The notes: a model not told the origin generated them from the sequence alone. A stretch of DNA of 37,796 bases from Candidatus Omnitrophus sp. (GCA_020719005.1 DYQZ01000008.1:1-37796), one strand, 5' to 3'. Positions 8,291 through 18,884 are shown, counted from the stretch's first letter. Made by a program: numbers and translations.

Positions 8291-11208
8291 TGGTGTTTAT
8301 GATCTGGCGTGTTGAAATAAAAGATAAAGAGGGGCAGTTCGATTCACTCGGTAGTGGAGTTCACAGGGATATTCTGGACCTTGGGATCGAGACGGTTGAT
8401 GCGGTTCATGTGCTTTTGGTCTATATGATCGATGGGGATCTGACCGCAGTCGAAGTTGAACGGGTTTGCCGTGAGCTTCTCGTGGATCAGGTTGTCCAAG
8501 ATTTCCGGTTTGATGATAAGCCGTTCTCCAAGAGTTTTGTGAAGGCGGTCAATGCTCACACCATTGAAGTAGCTTATAATCCTGGTGTCATGGACCCTGT
8601 TGAGGCGTCTGCCTTGAAGGGGATCAGGGACCTTGGATTGTCGGGCGTAAAGGCGATACGCACGGCACGTCAGTTTGTTATTGAAGGCGAGCTTTCCGAT
8701 AAACAGATCGAGTTTATCAAAGATAAAGCACTGCTTAATAAGATCGTTCAGCATGCGGTGAAGAAGCCTGCGGACCCGTTCAAGCCGATAGTGCTTGATC
8801 GTGTTATTCAGGATAAGCCTCAGGTCGCGGTCTTAAAAATGCTCGGGCTTGCGGATAAAGGGCTTGTTGAGCTTTCCAAGAAAGGCCAGCTTTATCTGAA
8901 TCTCGCCGAGATGAAGGCGATCCAGAAGCATTTTGCTTCCTTGAAGCGTGAGCCGACCGATATTGAACTTGAGACGATCGCTCAGACCTGGAGCGAGCAT
9001 TGCAATCACAAGACGTTCCGCGGCAAGATCAAATATACCTATAAAGAAAAGAACAAGACCAAGACCGAGGTCATTGATAATCTGATCAAGGCCACGATCT
9101 TCAAGGCGACCAGATCCCTCGATAAGAAGTGGTGTGTGTCCGTGTTCCACGATAACGCGGGCATTATCAAGTTCGACAAAGAAGATAATGTGTGTTTCAA
9201 GGTTGAGACGCATAATCATCCCTCCGCGCTTGAGCCTTTCGGTGGTTCGAATACCGGCGTGGGCGGTGTTATCCGTGATATTCTGGGAACAGGCCTTGGT
9301 GCTAAGCCGATCGCGAATACAGATGTGTTTTGTTTCGCGTCTCCTGATTATCCGGTGAAGGATCTTCCGGTGGGGACGCTTCATCCGAAACGTGTTTTAA
9401 AGGGTGTTGTTAGCGGCGTGCGTGATTATGGTAATAAGATGGGTATCCCGACGGTGAATGGGGCCATCTGTTTTGATGATAAATATGTAGGCAACCCCTT
9501 GGTCTTTTGCGGGGACGTAGGCATTATCCCTAAAGGTCGTGAGAAGAAGGCCGCGAAAAAGGGCGATTATGTGGTTGTTGCGGGCGGACGTACGGGGCGT
9601 GACGGCATTCATGGCGCTACCTTTTCTTCCGGCGAGCTGACGCATGAGTCCGAGGTTGTTTCCTCAGGTGCCGTGCAGATCGGCAATCCCATTGAAGAGA
9701 AAAAAGTATTGGATGTTCTTTTGCAGGGGCGTGATGAGGATCTATACACGGCTGTCACGGATTGCGGAGCCGGTGGATTATCAAGCGCGGTAGGCGAGAT
9801 GGGCGCTGTGCTTGGTGCACGCATTGATCTTGATAAAGTACCGCTTAAATATCAGGGATTGAATTATACGGAGATCTGGATCTCTGAGTCGCAGGAGCGC
9901 ATGGTCTATGCGGTGTCCCCTAAGAATTTCCCACGTCTTAAAGAGATCTATGACGGAGAGAATGTTGAACTGGCTGTGATCGGCACATTTACCGGCACAG
10001 GAAAACTGGAGCTTGTTTATCACGGTGTTCCGGTATGTAAACTGGATATGCATTTTCTGCATGAAGGAACGCCGAAGATCGTGAAAGAAGCCGTGTGGAC
10101 GGAGCCGAAACATAAAGAGCCCTCTTTTGTGTGTCCATCGAACTTTGATGAAAAGATACGTCAAGTTCTGTCAGATTATAATGTGTGTTCCAAAGAGGCT
10201 GTGGTCCGCCGTTATGATCACGAGGTCCAGGGCGCGGGTGTGGTTAAGCCTTTTGTCGGTCCTGCCTGCGATGGCCCGTCGGATGCAACCGTGTTGCGTG
10301 TAAAATTATCGGGGGATAAGGGCATTGCGCTTTCTAATGGCATCAATCCGCGTTTCGGCAAGATCGATCCCTACTGGATGGCGGCCTCCGCTATTGACGA
10401 GGCGATCCGTCAGATCATTGCGGTCGGCGGGGATCTGAAAGAAGTGGCGATACTGGATAATTTTTGCTGGGGTAACCCTGATAAGCCCGACCGTCTGGGC
10501 GGGCTCGTGCGTGCGGCTAAGGCGTGTTATGACTTTGCTGTGGCTTACGGGACGCCGTTCATTTCCGGTAAGGATAGTTTTTATAATGAATATACGGATA
10601 AGGGGAAATCCATTGCGATCCCGGGGACACTTCTTATTTCCGCGATCGGGGTGATGGATGATGTGACCCGTGCGGTCACGATGGACCTGAAGAAGCCTGG
10701 TAATCTGATCTATGTTATTGGAACGACCTATGATGAGCTGGGGGGCAGCGCCTATCTTTCTACTTTTGGTCTCGTCGGTAATAATGTGCCGAAGGTGAAT
10801 GCAAAAGCAGCGCTTCAGACGTACGAAGCGATCATTAAGGCGACGAAGAAGAGGCTTATTGCCTCAGCCCATGATTGTTCCGAGGGCGGTCTTTTGACCG
10901 CGCTTATTGAGATGGCGTTCGCGGGCGGATTTGGCGCGACCGCGATCATGAAGGCTATTCCCTTCGAAGGGGATAATAAACGTGATGATGTGATCCTTTT
11001 CTCTGAGTCCAATTCCCGTTTGATCGTCGAAGTCTCCCCTGAGAATAAGCGCGCGTTTGAGCGTGTGATGACGGGGATCCCAATGGGGATGTTCGGGCGT
11101 GTTCAGGAAACTCCAGAAGTTTTTGTTTACGGCCTTAAAGAGAATTTGTGTTTAAAGGCGAATGTTCATGAATTAAAGGAAGTCTGGAAGAAACCTCTTC
11201 AATTCTGA
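8290..11208 (+). CDS. purL: FGAM synthase, PurS-PurL fused type (no glutaminase domain)
   Basis: 'AQTWSEHCNHKTFRG', 'FKVETHNHPSALEPFGG', 'GKDSFYNEY'. About 200 aa PurS-like N-terminus. The true start may be the ATG at 8299. Confidence 0.93.
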   Translation: MVFMIWRVEIKDKEGQFDSLGSGVHRDILDLGIETVDAVHVLLVYMIDGDLTAVEVERVCRELLVDQVVQDFRFDDKPFSKSFVKAVNAHTIEVAYNPGVMDPVEASALKGIRDLGLSGVKAIRTARQFVIEGELSDKQIEFIKDKALLNKIVQHAVKKPADPFKPIVLDRVIQDKPQVAVLKMLGLADKGLVELSKKGQLYLNLAEMKAIQKHFASLKREPTDIELETIAQTWSEHCNHKTFRGKIKYTYKEKNKTKTEVIDNLIKATIFKATRSLDKKWCVSVFHDNAGIIKFDKEDNVCFKVETHNHPSALEPFGGSNTGVGGVIRDILGTGLGAKPIANTDVFCFASPDYPVKDLPVGTLHPKRVLKGVVSGVRDYGNKMGIPTVNGAICFDDKYVGNPLVFCGDVGIIPKGREKKAAKKGDYVVVAGGRTGRDGIHGATFSSGELTHESEVVSSGAVQIGNPIEEKKVLDVLLQGRDEDLYTAVTDCGAGGLSSAVGEMGAVLGARIDLDKVPLKYQGLNYTEIWISESQERMVYAVSPKNFPRLKEIYDGENVELAVIGTFTGTGKLELVYHGVPVCKLDMHFLHEGTPKIVKEAVWTEPKHKEPSFVCPSNFDEKIRQVLSDYNVCSKEAVVRRYDHEVQGAGVVKPFVGPACDGPSDATVLRVKLSGDKGIALSNGINPRFGKIDPYWMAASAIDEAIRQIIAVGGDLKEVAILDNFCWGNPDKPDRLGGLVRAAKACYDFAVAYGTPFISGKDSFYNEYTDKGKSIAIPGTLLISAIGVMDDVTRAVTMDLKKPGNLIYVIGTTYDELGGSAYLSTFGLVGNNVPKVNAKAALQTYEAIIKATKKRLIASAHDCSEGGLLTALIEMAFAGGFGATAIMKAIPFEGDNKRDDVILFSESNSRLIVEVSPENKRAFERVMTGIPMGMFGRVQETPEVFVYGLKENLCLKANVHELKEVWKKPLQF

Positions 11209-11221
11209 TAAGGAGTAGTGC

Positions 11222-11893
11222 ATGGCTTCTAAAAAGGTTCAGGAAAAACAGGATTATTACGAAATGGATCAGTGGCGCATCTTCCGTATCATGGGAGAGT
11301 TCGTCGAAGGGTTTGATCGTCTTCATCATGTCGAGAATGCGGTCACGATCTTTGGTTCCGCACGTCTTAAGCCGGATCATAAGATGTATCAGCTCGCCGA
11401 GGAGACAGCAAAATTGTTGGTCAAGAACGGTTATGCGGTCATCACAGGCGGCGGCCCAGGCATCATGGAAGCCGGCAATCGTGGTGCTTTTATGGCCAAG
11501 GGCTCATCGATCGGCCTTAATATTGAACTGCCTTTTGAACAGAAGCCTAATCCGTATATTCGCACGCTGATCAATTTTCATTATTTTTTCTGCCGTAAGG
11601 TCATGTTCGTTAAATATGCCAAAGCGGTTGTCGTGTTCCCTGGTGGATTCGGGACGCTCGATGAACTTTTTGAGAGCCTGACCTTGACCCAGACCGGACG
11701 CATGCCCAAGGTCCCGGTCATCATGGTTGGGAGCTATTTCTGGAAAGGTCTTCAGGAGTGGATGAAAGACAAACTTCTCGGCGAGAAATGTATCGATGAG
11801 AATGATCTGTATCTTTACAGCATCGTCGACAGGCCGGAAGATGTTCTTAAGGTGATCAAGACTTTCTATAATAAGGGTAAAAAGGCAAAATGA
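11222..11893 (+). CDS. LOG family (TIGR00730-like) Rossmann-fold protein
   Basis: 'VITGGGPGIMEAGNRGAF' and 'VVFPGGFGTLDELFE' motifs. Confidence 0.88.
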   Translation: MASKKVQEKQDYYEMDQWRIFRIMGEFVEGFDRLHHVENAVTIFGSARLKPDHKMYQLAEETAKLLVKNGYAVITGGGPGIMEAGNRGAFMAKGSSIGLNIELPFEQKPNPYIRTLINFHYFFCRKVMFVKYAKAVVVFPGGFGTLDELFESLTLTQTGRMPKVPVIMVGSYFWKGLQEWMKDKLLGEKCIDENDLYLYSIVDRPEDVLKVIKTFYNKGKKAK

Positions 11894-12690
11894 TGTCGAA
11901 GAAGCCTCGTGTGATCGTTTTTCGTACGGCAGGTACGAATTGTAATGTGGAAACAACGTTTGCGTTTAAGCAGTGTGGCGCATTAGTTGATGAAGTGCAT
12001 CTTGAAAAGTTATTCGCCGGTAAGGTGAAACTCTCGGATTATCATATTATGGCGCTTCCCGGCGGGTTCAGTTATGGGGATGATATCGCCTCCGGTCGTC
12101 TTTTTGCCAATGAGCTCCGCATCCGTTTAGGGGATGATGTGAAGCGTTTCATTGATGATAAGAAACTTGTCATTGGTATTTGTAACGGGTTTCAGATCTT
12201 GGTGAAAGCCGGTATCCTTCCGGGGCCTTTCACGCCGGGTGCACTTAAGCAGACCGCGACATTGACCAATAATGATTCAGGCAAGTTCGAGGCGCGCTGG
12301 GTGCATTTGAAAGTATCCGGAAAGTCGGTCTGGACGGATGGACTTAAGGATATCATTTATATCCCTGTCGCACATGGTGAAGGCAAGTTTATCCCGGGTG
12401 ATGAAAAACTTTTGAAAGTGCTTGAGGATAATGGTCAGATCGCTTTTCGTTATGTGAAAGCCGATGGCACAGCTCCTTGCTATCCTGAAAATCCAAATGG
12501 TTCGACAGAGGATATCGCGGGCATCACCGATCCGACGGGGCGCGTGCTTGGGCTCATGCCGCATCCGGAGCGCCATTTTCAGGCGACACAGCATCCTTTC
12601 TGGACGAGGCTTGGTGGAAAGTCAAAGTTGGGCGACGGTGCCAAAGTTTTTCAGAACGGCGTTGATTACGTGAAGAAACATTTGTTGTAA
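11890..12690 (+). CDS. purQ: FGAM synthase glutaminase subunit PurQ
   Basis: 'FRTAGTNCNVET', 'ALPGGFSYGDDIASGR', 'GICNGFQILVKAGILPG', 'LMPHPERHF'. Confidence 0.94.
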   Translation: MMSKKPRVIVFRTAGTNCNVETTFAFKQCGALVDEVHLEKLFAGKVKLSDYHIMALPGGFSYGDDIASGRLFANELRIRLGDDVKRFIDDKKLVIGICNGFQILVKAGILPGPFTPGALKQTATLTNNDSGKFEARWVHLKVSGKSVWTDGLKDIIYIPVAHGEGKFIPGDEKLLKVLEDNGQIAFRYVKADGTAPCYPENPNGSTEDIAGITDPTGRVLGLMPHPERHFQATQHPFWTRLGGKSKLGDGAKVFQNGVDYVKKHLL

Positions 12691-12722
12691 TTGTCCCGGT
12701 CTTATCCGGTATTAGGGATGTT

Positions 12723-13721
12723 ATGAAGAAACTCACATATAAAGACAGTGGCGTTGATATCAAGAAGGCGGATGAATTCGTTGGGGCCATCAAGGGGATG
12801 GTGAAGTCCACCCGCGTGGCGGGTGTGATGGACAAGACGCGGGCGTTCGGTTCGCTCTTTGCATTGCCTAAAGGATTTAAAGAGCCTGTACTTGTTTCAT
12901 CGACGGATGGCGTTGGAACAAAGCTCCTTATTGCCAATCATGTGGGAAAGCATGATACGGTCGGTATTGATCTGGTCGCGATGAACGTGAATGATGTGCT
13001 CTGCGTCGGAGCCAAGCCGCTTTTCTTCCTTGATTATGTGGCATGCGGCAAGGTCGATAAAAAGCTTCTGGTTGATGTGATGAAGGGGATCGCGGAAGGT
13101 TGCCGTCAGGCGGGGTGCGCGCTCATCGGTGGTGAGACGGCTGAAATGCCTGGGATGTACAAGGGGGAAGATTACGACCTCGCTGGTTTTACGGTCGGTG
13201 TGGTCGAGAAGAAAAAAGCGATCGATGGCACTAAGATGAAGGCTGGGGATGTGATCCTGGGTCTTCCTTCAAGCGGCGTTCATTCGAACGGCTATTCGAT
13301 GGTGCGCAAAGTCTTTTCACTCGTTGAACAAAAAAAATATGCGAAGCTTATCATGGAGCCCACGCGTATTTATGTGAGGAACATTCTTCCTCTCGTCGGC
13401 AAGTTTGATATTCATGGGATGGCGCATAATACGGGTGGCGCTTTTTATGAAAAGTTGACTAAGTGTTTGCCGGAAAGCTGTGCTTTACGTATTAGGAAAG
13501 GCACATGGCCGATGCCTGAGATCTTTGAACTGATCATGAAGAAAGCGGATATTGCAGAGCGTGAGCTGTATCGCACATTCAATATGGGTATTGGTTTTAT
13601 GGTCGTGGTCAAGAAAGCGGATGTTTCGAAGGTTCAGGCGGCTTTGCGTAAGACCGGTATGCCGTCGTATCTCATTGGCGAAGTTGTGAAACGTAATAAA
13701 GAAAAACTCGAACTTGTGTAA
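12723..13721 (+). CDS. purM: AIR synthase
   Basis: 'LVSSTDGVGTKLLIA', 'ALIGGETAEMPGMY', 'GLPSSGVHSNGYSMVRK'. Confidence 0.95.
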   Translation: MKKLTYKDSGVDIKKADEFVGAIKGMVKSTRVAGVMDKTRAFGSLFALPKGFKEPVLVSSTDGVGTKLLIANHVGKHDTVGIDLVAMNVNDVLCVGAKPLFFLDYVACGKVDKKLLVDVMKGIAEGCRQAGCALIGGETAEMPGMYKGEDYDLAGFTVGVVEKKKAIDGTKMKAGDVILGLPSSGVHSNGYSMVRKVFSLVEQKKYAKLIMEPTRIYVRNILPLVGKFDIHGMAHNTGGAFYEKLTKCLPESCALRIRKGTWPMPEIFELIMKKADIAERELYRTFNMGIGFMVVVKKADVSKVQAALRKTGMPSYLIGEVVKRNKEKLELV

Positions 13722-13755
13722 GTCAAGTCTCACTAGATTTTCTATGGAGTCATAA

Positions 13756-15033
13756 ATGAAAATATTAGTCATTGGATCCGGCGGGCGTGAACATGCGCTC
13801 TGTTGGAAGATCAAACAAAGCCCGCTCGTTACCAAGCTTTATTGTGCACCGGGTAACGGCGGTATAGCGTCACTCGCCGAGTGTGTTGATATCAAGGCGG
13901 ATGATATTGTGGCACTCGCTGATTTTGCTCATCAGGAAAAGATCGACTTGACGGTGGTGGGACCTGAGGTTCCCCTGGTCGCTGGTATCGTGGACCTTTT
14001 TGAAGAAGATGGGCTTAAGATCTTTGGTCCTTCCCAGGCCGCGGCACGTCTTGAAGGCAGTAAGGTGTATTCGAAGAATTTTATGAAACGCTGGGATATC
14101 CCGACGGCAAAATATGCGACGTTCACGGATGCTGATAAGGCCCGTGCGTATGTTGGCACTCAGCCGTATCCGTTGGTCGTCAAGGCCTCAGGGCTTGCGG
14201 CGGGTAAAGGAGTCATTATTTGTCAGGATGTGTTCGAGGCTAAGGACGCGATCAACAAGATCATGAGTGAGAAGATCTTCAAGGATGCGGGAAACAGCCT
14301 TGTGATCGAAGAGTTCCTGGTTGGGGAAGAGGCATCGATCCTCGCGATCGCCGATGGTAAGGATTTTATTGTGCTCGAGTCATCCCAGGACCATAAACGG
14401 ATCAGGGATAATGACCAGGGTCCGAACACCGGTGGTATGGGTGCATATTCCCCCGCGCCTGTGGTGACCCCCGCACTTCTCAAAGAGATCGCACAAAAGG
14501 TCATTGCGCCTGTGATCGCAGGGATGATGGATGAAGAGGCGCCGTTCAAAGGCATTCTTTACGCCGGGATCATGATCACCAAAGACGGGCCAAAGGTTTT
14601 GGAATTCAATACACGTTTTGGCGATCCTGAAACGCAGGTTATTTTGCCGCGCCTTAAGTCAGACTTAGTTGAGCTCATGCTTGCAGCGGTAGAGGGGCGG
14701 CTTTTTGGGAAAGAACTTGAGTGGGACCCTCGTGCATGTGTCTGTGTGGTAATGGCGGCCGGTGGTTATCCCGGAGACTATGCGACGGGAGAATGCATTT
14801 CCGGTTTTGACGGCCAATGGCAGGATGTGGTTGTTTTTCATGCGGGCACGAAGAAAGAAGGCAGCAGGATCCTGACATCCGGCGGCCGTGTTCTTGGTGT
14901 TACCGCGTTAGGCAAAGATATAGGCCTTGCGATCCAGAATGCTTATGCCGTGACAGAACAGGTCTCTTTTGACGGGATGCAGTTCCGTCGGGATATAGGG
15001 CAGAAAGCATTAAAAAGGGCAAAGGCGCATTAG
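13756..15033 (+). CDS. purD: GAR synthetase
   Basis: 'MKILVIGSGGREHALCWKI', 'VKASGLAAGKGVI', 'GPNTGGMGAYSP', 'EFNTRFGDPETQ'. Confidence 0.96.
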   Translation: MKILVIGSGGREHALCWKIKQSPLVTKLYCAPGNGGIASLAECVDIKADDIVALADFAHQEKIDLTVVGPEVPLVAGIVDLFEEDGLKIFGPSQAAARLEGSKVYSKNFMKRWDIPTAKYATFTDADKARAYVGTQPYPLVVKASGLAAGKGVIICQDVFEAKDAINKIMSEKIFKDAGNSLVIEEFLVGEEASILAIADGKDFIVLESSQDHKRIRDNDQGPNTGGMGAYSPAPVVTPALLKEIAQKVIAPVIAGMMDEEAPFKGILYAGIMITKDGPKVLEFNTRFGDPETQVILPRLKSDLVELMLAAVEGRLFGKELEWDPRACVCVVMAAGGYPGDYATGECISGFDGQWQDVVVFHAGTKKEGSRILTSGGRVLGVTALGKDIGLAIQNAYAVTEQVSFDGMQFRRDIGQKALKRAKAH

Positions 15034-15082
15034 TTCAAGGGATCATCACGGACGGTAGGTGTTTTTACTTGAGGAGATGGTT

Positions 15083-15559
15083 ATGAATAAGATCCATGTC
15101 GCGCTCATGATGGGCAGTAAGAATGATATGCCGGTAGTGGATGAGGCTGTCAAAATACTGGACGCTTTTGGTATTACTAATGAAGTTAAGGTATTGTCCG
15201 CGCACAGGACACCGAAACAAACAGCTGAATATGCTGAAGGATTATCTGCTCGCGGGGTCAAGGTTGTTATTTGTGCCGCGGGTGGCGCTGCCGCACTTTC
15301 AGGCGTAGTTGCGGCGCATACGAATATACCGGTCATCGGCATTCCGCTTGATTCCATGGGCTTTAACGGGCTTGATGCTCTTTTATCGACGGTGCAGATG
15401 CCTCCGGGAGTGCCGGTTGCTTGCGTTGGTATTGGAAAAGCAGGGGCCAAGAATGCGGCACTCATCGCGGTACGTATCATGGCGCTCTCTGATAAAGATC
15501 TCACCGGAAAGCTTGAAGCTTTTGTGAAGGATCAGGCTGAAAAGATACTTAAAGGGTAA
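15083..15559 (+). CDS. purE: N5-CAIR mutase
   Basis: 'ALMMGSKNDMPVVDEA', 'SAHRTPKQTAEY', 'AAGGAAALSGVVAAHT'. The start at 15083 follows GAGGAG. Confidence 0.95.
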   Translation: MNKIHVALMMGSKNDMPVVDEAVKILDAFGITNEVKVLSAHRTPKQTAEYAEGLSARGVKVVICAAGGAAALSGVVAAHTNIPVIGIPLDSMGFNGLDALLSTVQMPPGVPVACVGIGKAGAKNAALIAVRIMALSDKDLTGKLEAFVKDQAEKILKG

Positions 15560-15589
15560 GGCTGAGGGTAGCTCTTCGGGGATTAGTCC

Positions 15590-16654
15590 ATGAAAACCAA
15601 GATCATTCACATTGATCCCAAGGCTGTTGAAGCCGATCGCGTACTTGAAGCGGCGCGTTGTGTGCATGATGGCGGACTTGTTATTTTTCCGACTGAGACG
15701 GTCTACGGAATCGCCGCCGATCATTCCAATCCAAAAGCCATGGAACGTCTTCGTGAGGTCAAGCGCCGTCGTGAAGGCAAGCCTTTTTCGGTCATGATTG
15801 CTCAAAAAGAGCTCATTCGTAATTATACTTATTATTCAGACCCGAAGCTTTTCAAACTGATCGACCGTTTTTGGCCAGGGCCTTTGACGGTGATCGTTCC
15901 GACAGACAATTCCGGCGAGACCATTGGTATCCGTATCCCGGATCATCCGGTGGCGTTGCAGTTGGTTGAGAATGCTCATTGCACTATTGCGGCTCCCTCG
16001 GCGAATATAGAGGGAGCTCCAGCGCCGGTCACATGTGAGGAAGCATTAAAAGATCTCGACGGGTTGGTTGATATTGCTATCGATAGCGGCAGGGTCGATA
16101 TCGGAACAGCATCGACGATCGTGGATTTTTGTCAGGAAAGCCCGAAAGTGGTGCGTGAGGGCGGGATCAGCCAGGCAGAGGTGGATCACATTTGCGGGCG
16201 TAAGAGCATCCTTTTTGTGTGTACAGGCAACAGCTGCCGTTCAGTGATGGCTGAGTATATGTTCCGGCATATGCTAAAAGGGCGCAGCGATCTGGATGTG
16301 TTCTCGGCTGGTACGAATGTTGTTTTCCCGACGTCAGCTAGCGCTGAAGCGGTCGCGGTCCTTAAAGAAGAGGGCATTGATGCACGCGGGCATATATCAA
16401 CACCTGTGACGAACATGCTTCTTAAGAAGTCGGACCTTATTTTTGTGATGACGCATTCACATAGGGTGAAGGTCCTGGAGCGCGTTCCGGCGGTAGAGAA
16501 ACGGGTTTATCTGCTTCGGGATTTCAGGAGCGGCCCGGCGCATTATGAACAGAGCCTGGATATCCCTGACCCTATTGGTGGCGCGCATATTGAGTATCAG
16601 GAATGTCTTTTGGTCATCAAGGATTGTTTAGAGAAGATCGTTCAACTGGTTTGA
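15590..16654 (+). CDS. Fusion: Sua5/YrdC/TsaC-type threonylcarbamoyl-AMP synthase + low-molecular-weight phosphatase (YwlE-like)
   Basis: N-terminus 'GLVIFPTETVYGIAADH', 'KRRREGKPFSVM', 'APSANIEGAPAP'. C-terminus 'ILFVCTGNSCRSVMAEYMF' and 'DIPDPIGG'. Confidence 0.9.
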   Translation: MKTKIIHIDPKAVEADRVLEAARCVHDGGLVIFPTETVYGIAADHSNPKAMERLREVKRRREGKPFSVMIAQKELIRNYTYYSDPKLFKLIDRFWPGPLTVIVPTDNSGETIGIRIPDHPVALQLVENAHCTIAAPSANIEGAPAPVTCEEALKDLDGLVDIAIDSGRVDIGTASTIVDFCQESPKVVREGGISQAEVDHICGRKSILFVCTGNSCRSVMAEYMFRHMLKGRSDLDVFSAGTNVVFPTSASAEAVAVLKEEGIDARGHISTPVTNMLLKKSDLIFVMTHSHRVKVLERVPAVEKRVYLLRDFRSGPAHYEQSLDIPDPIGGAHIEYQECLLVIKDCLEKIVQLV

Positions 16655-16687
16655 TACAGATGGCATATATATTTTAAGGGGGATGTG

Positions 16688-17149
16688 ATGAAGGTTTTTC
16701 TTGGTGCTGATCATCGTGGCGTGGTTGTCAAAGCAAAGATCGTAACGCTCTTGCAAAGATTGGGGCATGAGGCGGTGGACTTGGGAAGTCATGATGAGAA
16801 CTGTTCATGTGATTATCCGAAGTATTCATTCCTCGTCGGTAATAGTGTGGTAAAGAACAAGGATTCACGGGGTATCCTTATTTGTTTGAGCGGGATAGGC
16901 CACTCGATCGCAGCTAATAAGGTCAAAGGTGTTTATGCCGCGCTTTGTTATACCAAGGAAGCGGCTGTTTTGTCGCGTCAGCACAATAATGCGAATGTGC
17001 TTATTTTGGGTTCAAACTTTATCAGTGAGAAAACGATGTTCGCGATGGTCAAGGTGTGGCTTGAAACGCCTTTTGAAGGCGGACGGCATTTGCGCCGGAT
17101 CGATCAGGTCAAGGCAATGGAAAGAAAAGTGTTCAAGAGTGTTAAATAA
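16688..17149 (+). CDS. rpiB: Ribose-5-phosphate isomerase B
   Basis: 'VFLGADHRGVVVKAKI', 'DLGSH', 'ILICLSGIGHSIAANKVKGVYAALC'. Confidence 0.9.
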   Translation: MKVFLGADHRGVVVKAKIVTLLQRLGHEAVDLGSHDENCSCDYPKYSFLVGNSVVKNKDSRGILICLSGIGHSIAANKVKGVYAALCYTKEAAVLSRQHNNANVLILGSNFISEKTMFAMVKVWLETPFEGGRHLRRIDQVKAMERKVFKSVK

Positions 17150-17161
17150 ATCGAGGGTGCT

Positions 17162-18409
17162 ATGAAGTTCTTAGAGAATACGGATCCTGAAGTTTTTAGT
17201 GCGGTCAAACATGAGCTGAAGCGTCAGCAGGAGAACCTGGAGCTTATTGCTTCCGAGAATATTGTGTCTCCGGCGGTGATGGAGGCCATGGGTTCGGTCA
17301 TGACCAACAAGTACGCCGAAGGGTATCCCAAGGCGCGCTGGTATAACGGTTGTGAATATGTTGATGAGGTCGAACAGCTTGCGATCGATCGTATCAAGAA
17401 GATCTTTGGTGCGGATCACGCTAACGTTCAGGCTCATTCCGGTTCCCAGGCGAACATGGCGGTTTATCTTTCTGCAGTGAAGCCCGGCGACACGGTGATG
17501 GGGTTGGATCTGGCGTGTGGCGGTCATTTGACCCACGGGCTTAAGATCAATTTTTCAGGCAAGTTATATAACATGGTTTCCTACAAAGTCGATCCTAAGA
17601 CCGAGCTCATTGATATGGATGAGGTTGAGCGAGTGGCGGTGGAGCATAAACCTAAGATGATCATTGCTGGATATTCTGCTTATTCACGCGTGTTGGATTT
17701 TAAACGTTTCCGTGCGATCTGCGATAAAGTAGGGGCTTTGCTTTTTGTGGATATGGCGCATTTTGCCGGGCTTGTGGCGGCTGGCCTTCATCCCAACCCC
17801 GTCGAGTATGCTGAATTCGTGACCTCGACCACACATAAGACGCTCCGCGGTCCTCGCGGCGGTATTATTCTGTGCAAAGCGGAATTCGCGAAGAAGATCG
17901 ATATGAATATTTTCCCCGGCATTCAGGGTGGTCCTCTGATGCATGTGATCGCGGCTAAAGCTGTCGCCTTTGGCGAAGCGTTGAAGCCCGAATTCAAGAC
18001 ATATCAACAGCAGGTCGTGAAGAACGCCAAGGTGTTCGCTTCTGCAATGGCCAAGAGAGGTTTTCGGATCGTCTCCGGCGGAACAGATAATCATCTTTTC
18101 ATGGTCGATCTGACACCTAAGAACATCACAGGTAAGGATGCAGCGACCCTTCTTGATACGGTTAAGATCACCGTGAACAAGAACTTGATCCCGTTTGATA
18201 CGCAGGCTCCGGCCGTGACGAGCGGTATCCGTATCGGGCCCCCTGCGGTCACGACCCGCGGGATGAAAGAAGCCCAAATGGAGATGATCGCAGAGTTGAT
18301 CGATCAGGCGGTCATGCACCGTGATGACGCCGGGAAGCTGGATATTGTCCGTGCAGGTGTTGCAACATTGACCAAGCAGTTCCCGATCTACACCAACATG
18401 GTCAGCTGA
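17162..18409 (+). CDS. glyA: Serine hydroxymethyltransferase
   Basis: '[32 protein letters not shown]', '[17 protein letters not shown]'. Confidence 0.97.
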   Translation: MKFLENTDPEVFSAVKHELKRQQENLELIASENIVSPAVMEAMGSVMTNKYAEGYPKARWYNGCEYVDEVEQLAIDRIKKIFGADHANVQAHSGSQANMAVYLSAVKPGDTVMGLDLACGGHLTHGLKINFSGKLYNMVSYKVDPKTELIDMDEVERVAVEHKPKMIIAGYSAYSRVLDFKRFRAICDKVGALLFVDMAHFAGLVAAGLHPNPVEYAEFVTSTTHKTLRGPRGGIILCKAEFAKKIDMNIFPGIQGGPLMHVIAAKAVAFGEALKPEFKTYQQQVVKNAKVFASAMAKRGFRIVSGGTDNHLFMVDLTPKNITGKDAATLLDTVKITVNKNLIPFDTQAPAVTSGIRIGPPAVTTRGMKEAQMEMIAELIDQAVMHRDDAGKLDIVRAGVATLTKQFPIYTNMVS

Positions 18410-18413
18410 TAAT

Positions 18414-18884
18414 ATGAAATGCCCCGCATGCGGATATAAGGATACAAAAGTAGTTGATTCCCGTGAGAATGCGGAAGCCACCTCCATTCGTCGTCGTCGT
18501 GAATGCCTGAAATGTTCCAAGCGTTTTACAACGCATGAGTATGTGGAGCAGGTGTCCCTCATGGTCGTCAAGAAGGACGGACGTCGTCAGCCGTATGACC
18601 GTGCGCGCATCATTAATGGTATGACCAAAGCCTGTGAAAAGCGTCCGGTCAGCATGGACCAGATCGAAAATGTGGCCGTCGAGATCGAGCGAGAGATCCA
18701 GAAGAAATATGATCGTGAAGTCGCCTCTTCCGTGATCGGTGAGATCATGATGGAGAAATTATATACGATCGATGAAGTGGCTTATGTTCGTTTTGCCTCG
18801 GTGTACCGTCAGTTCCGCGATGTGAACCATTTCATGAATGAGATCAAGGTGATCCTCGAGCGTGAACGGAGCGCAAAAAAATAA
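18414..18884 (+). CDS. nrdR: Transcriptional repressor NrdR
   Basis: 'MKCPACGYKDTKVVDSRENAEATSIRRRRECLKCSKRFTTHE' zinc ribbon plus ATP-cone. Confidence 0.96.
   Translation: MKCPACGYKDTKVVDSRENAEATSIRRRRECLKCSKRFTTHEYVEQVSLMVVKKDGRRQPYDRARIINGMTKACEKRPVSMDQIENVAVEIEREIQKKYDREVASSVIGEIMMEKLYTIDEVAYVRFASVYRQFRDVNHFMNEIKVILERERSAKK

Noticed and set aside
8833-9384. 183-aa minus-strand ORF
   Set aside because: Antisense shadow of purL.
17684-18571. 295-aa minus-strand ORF
   Set aside because: Antisense to glyA and nrdR, both with unambiguous motifs; no family-like sequence.
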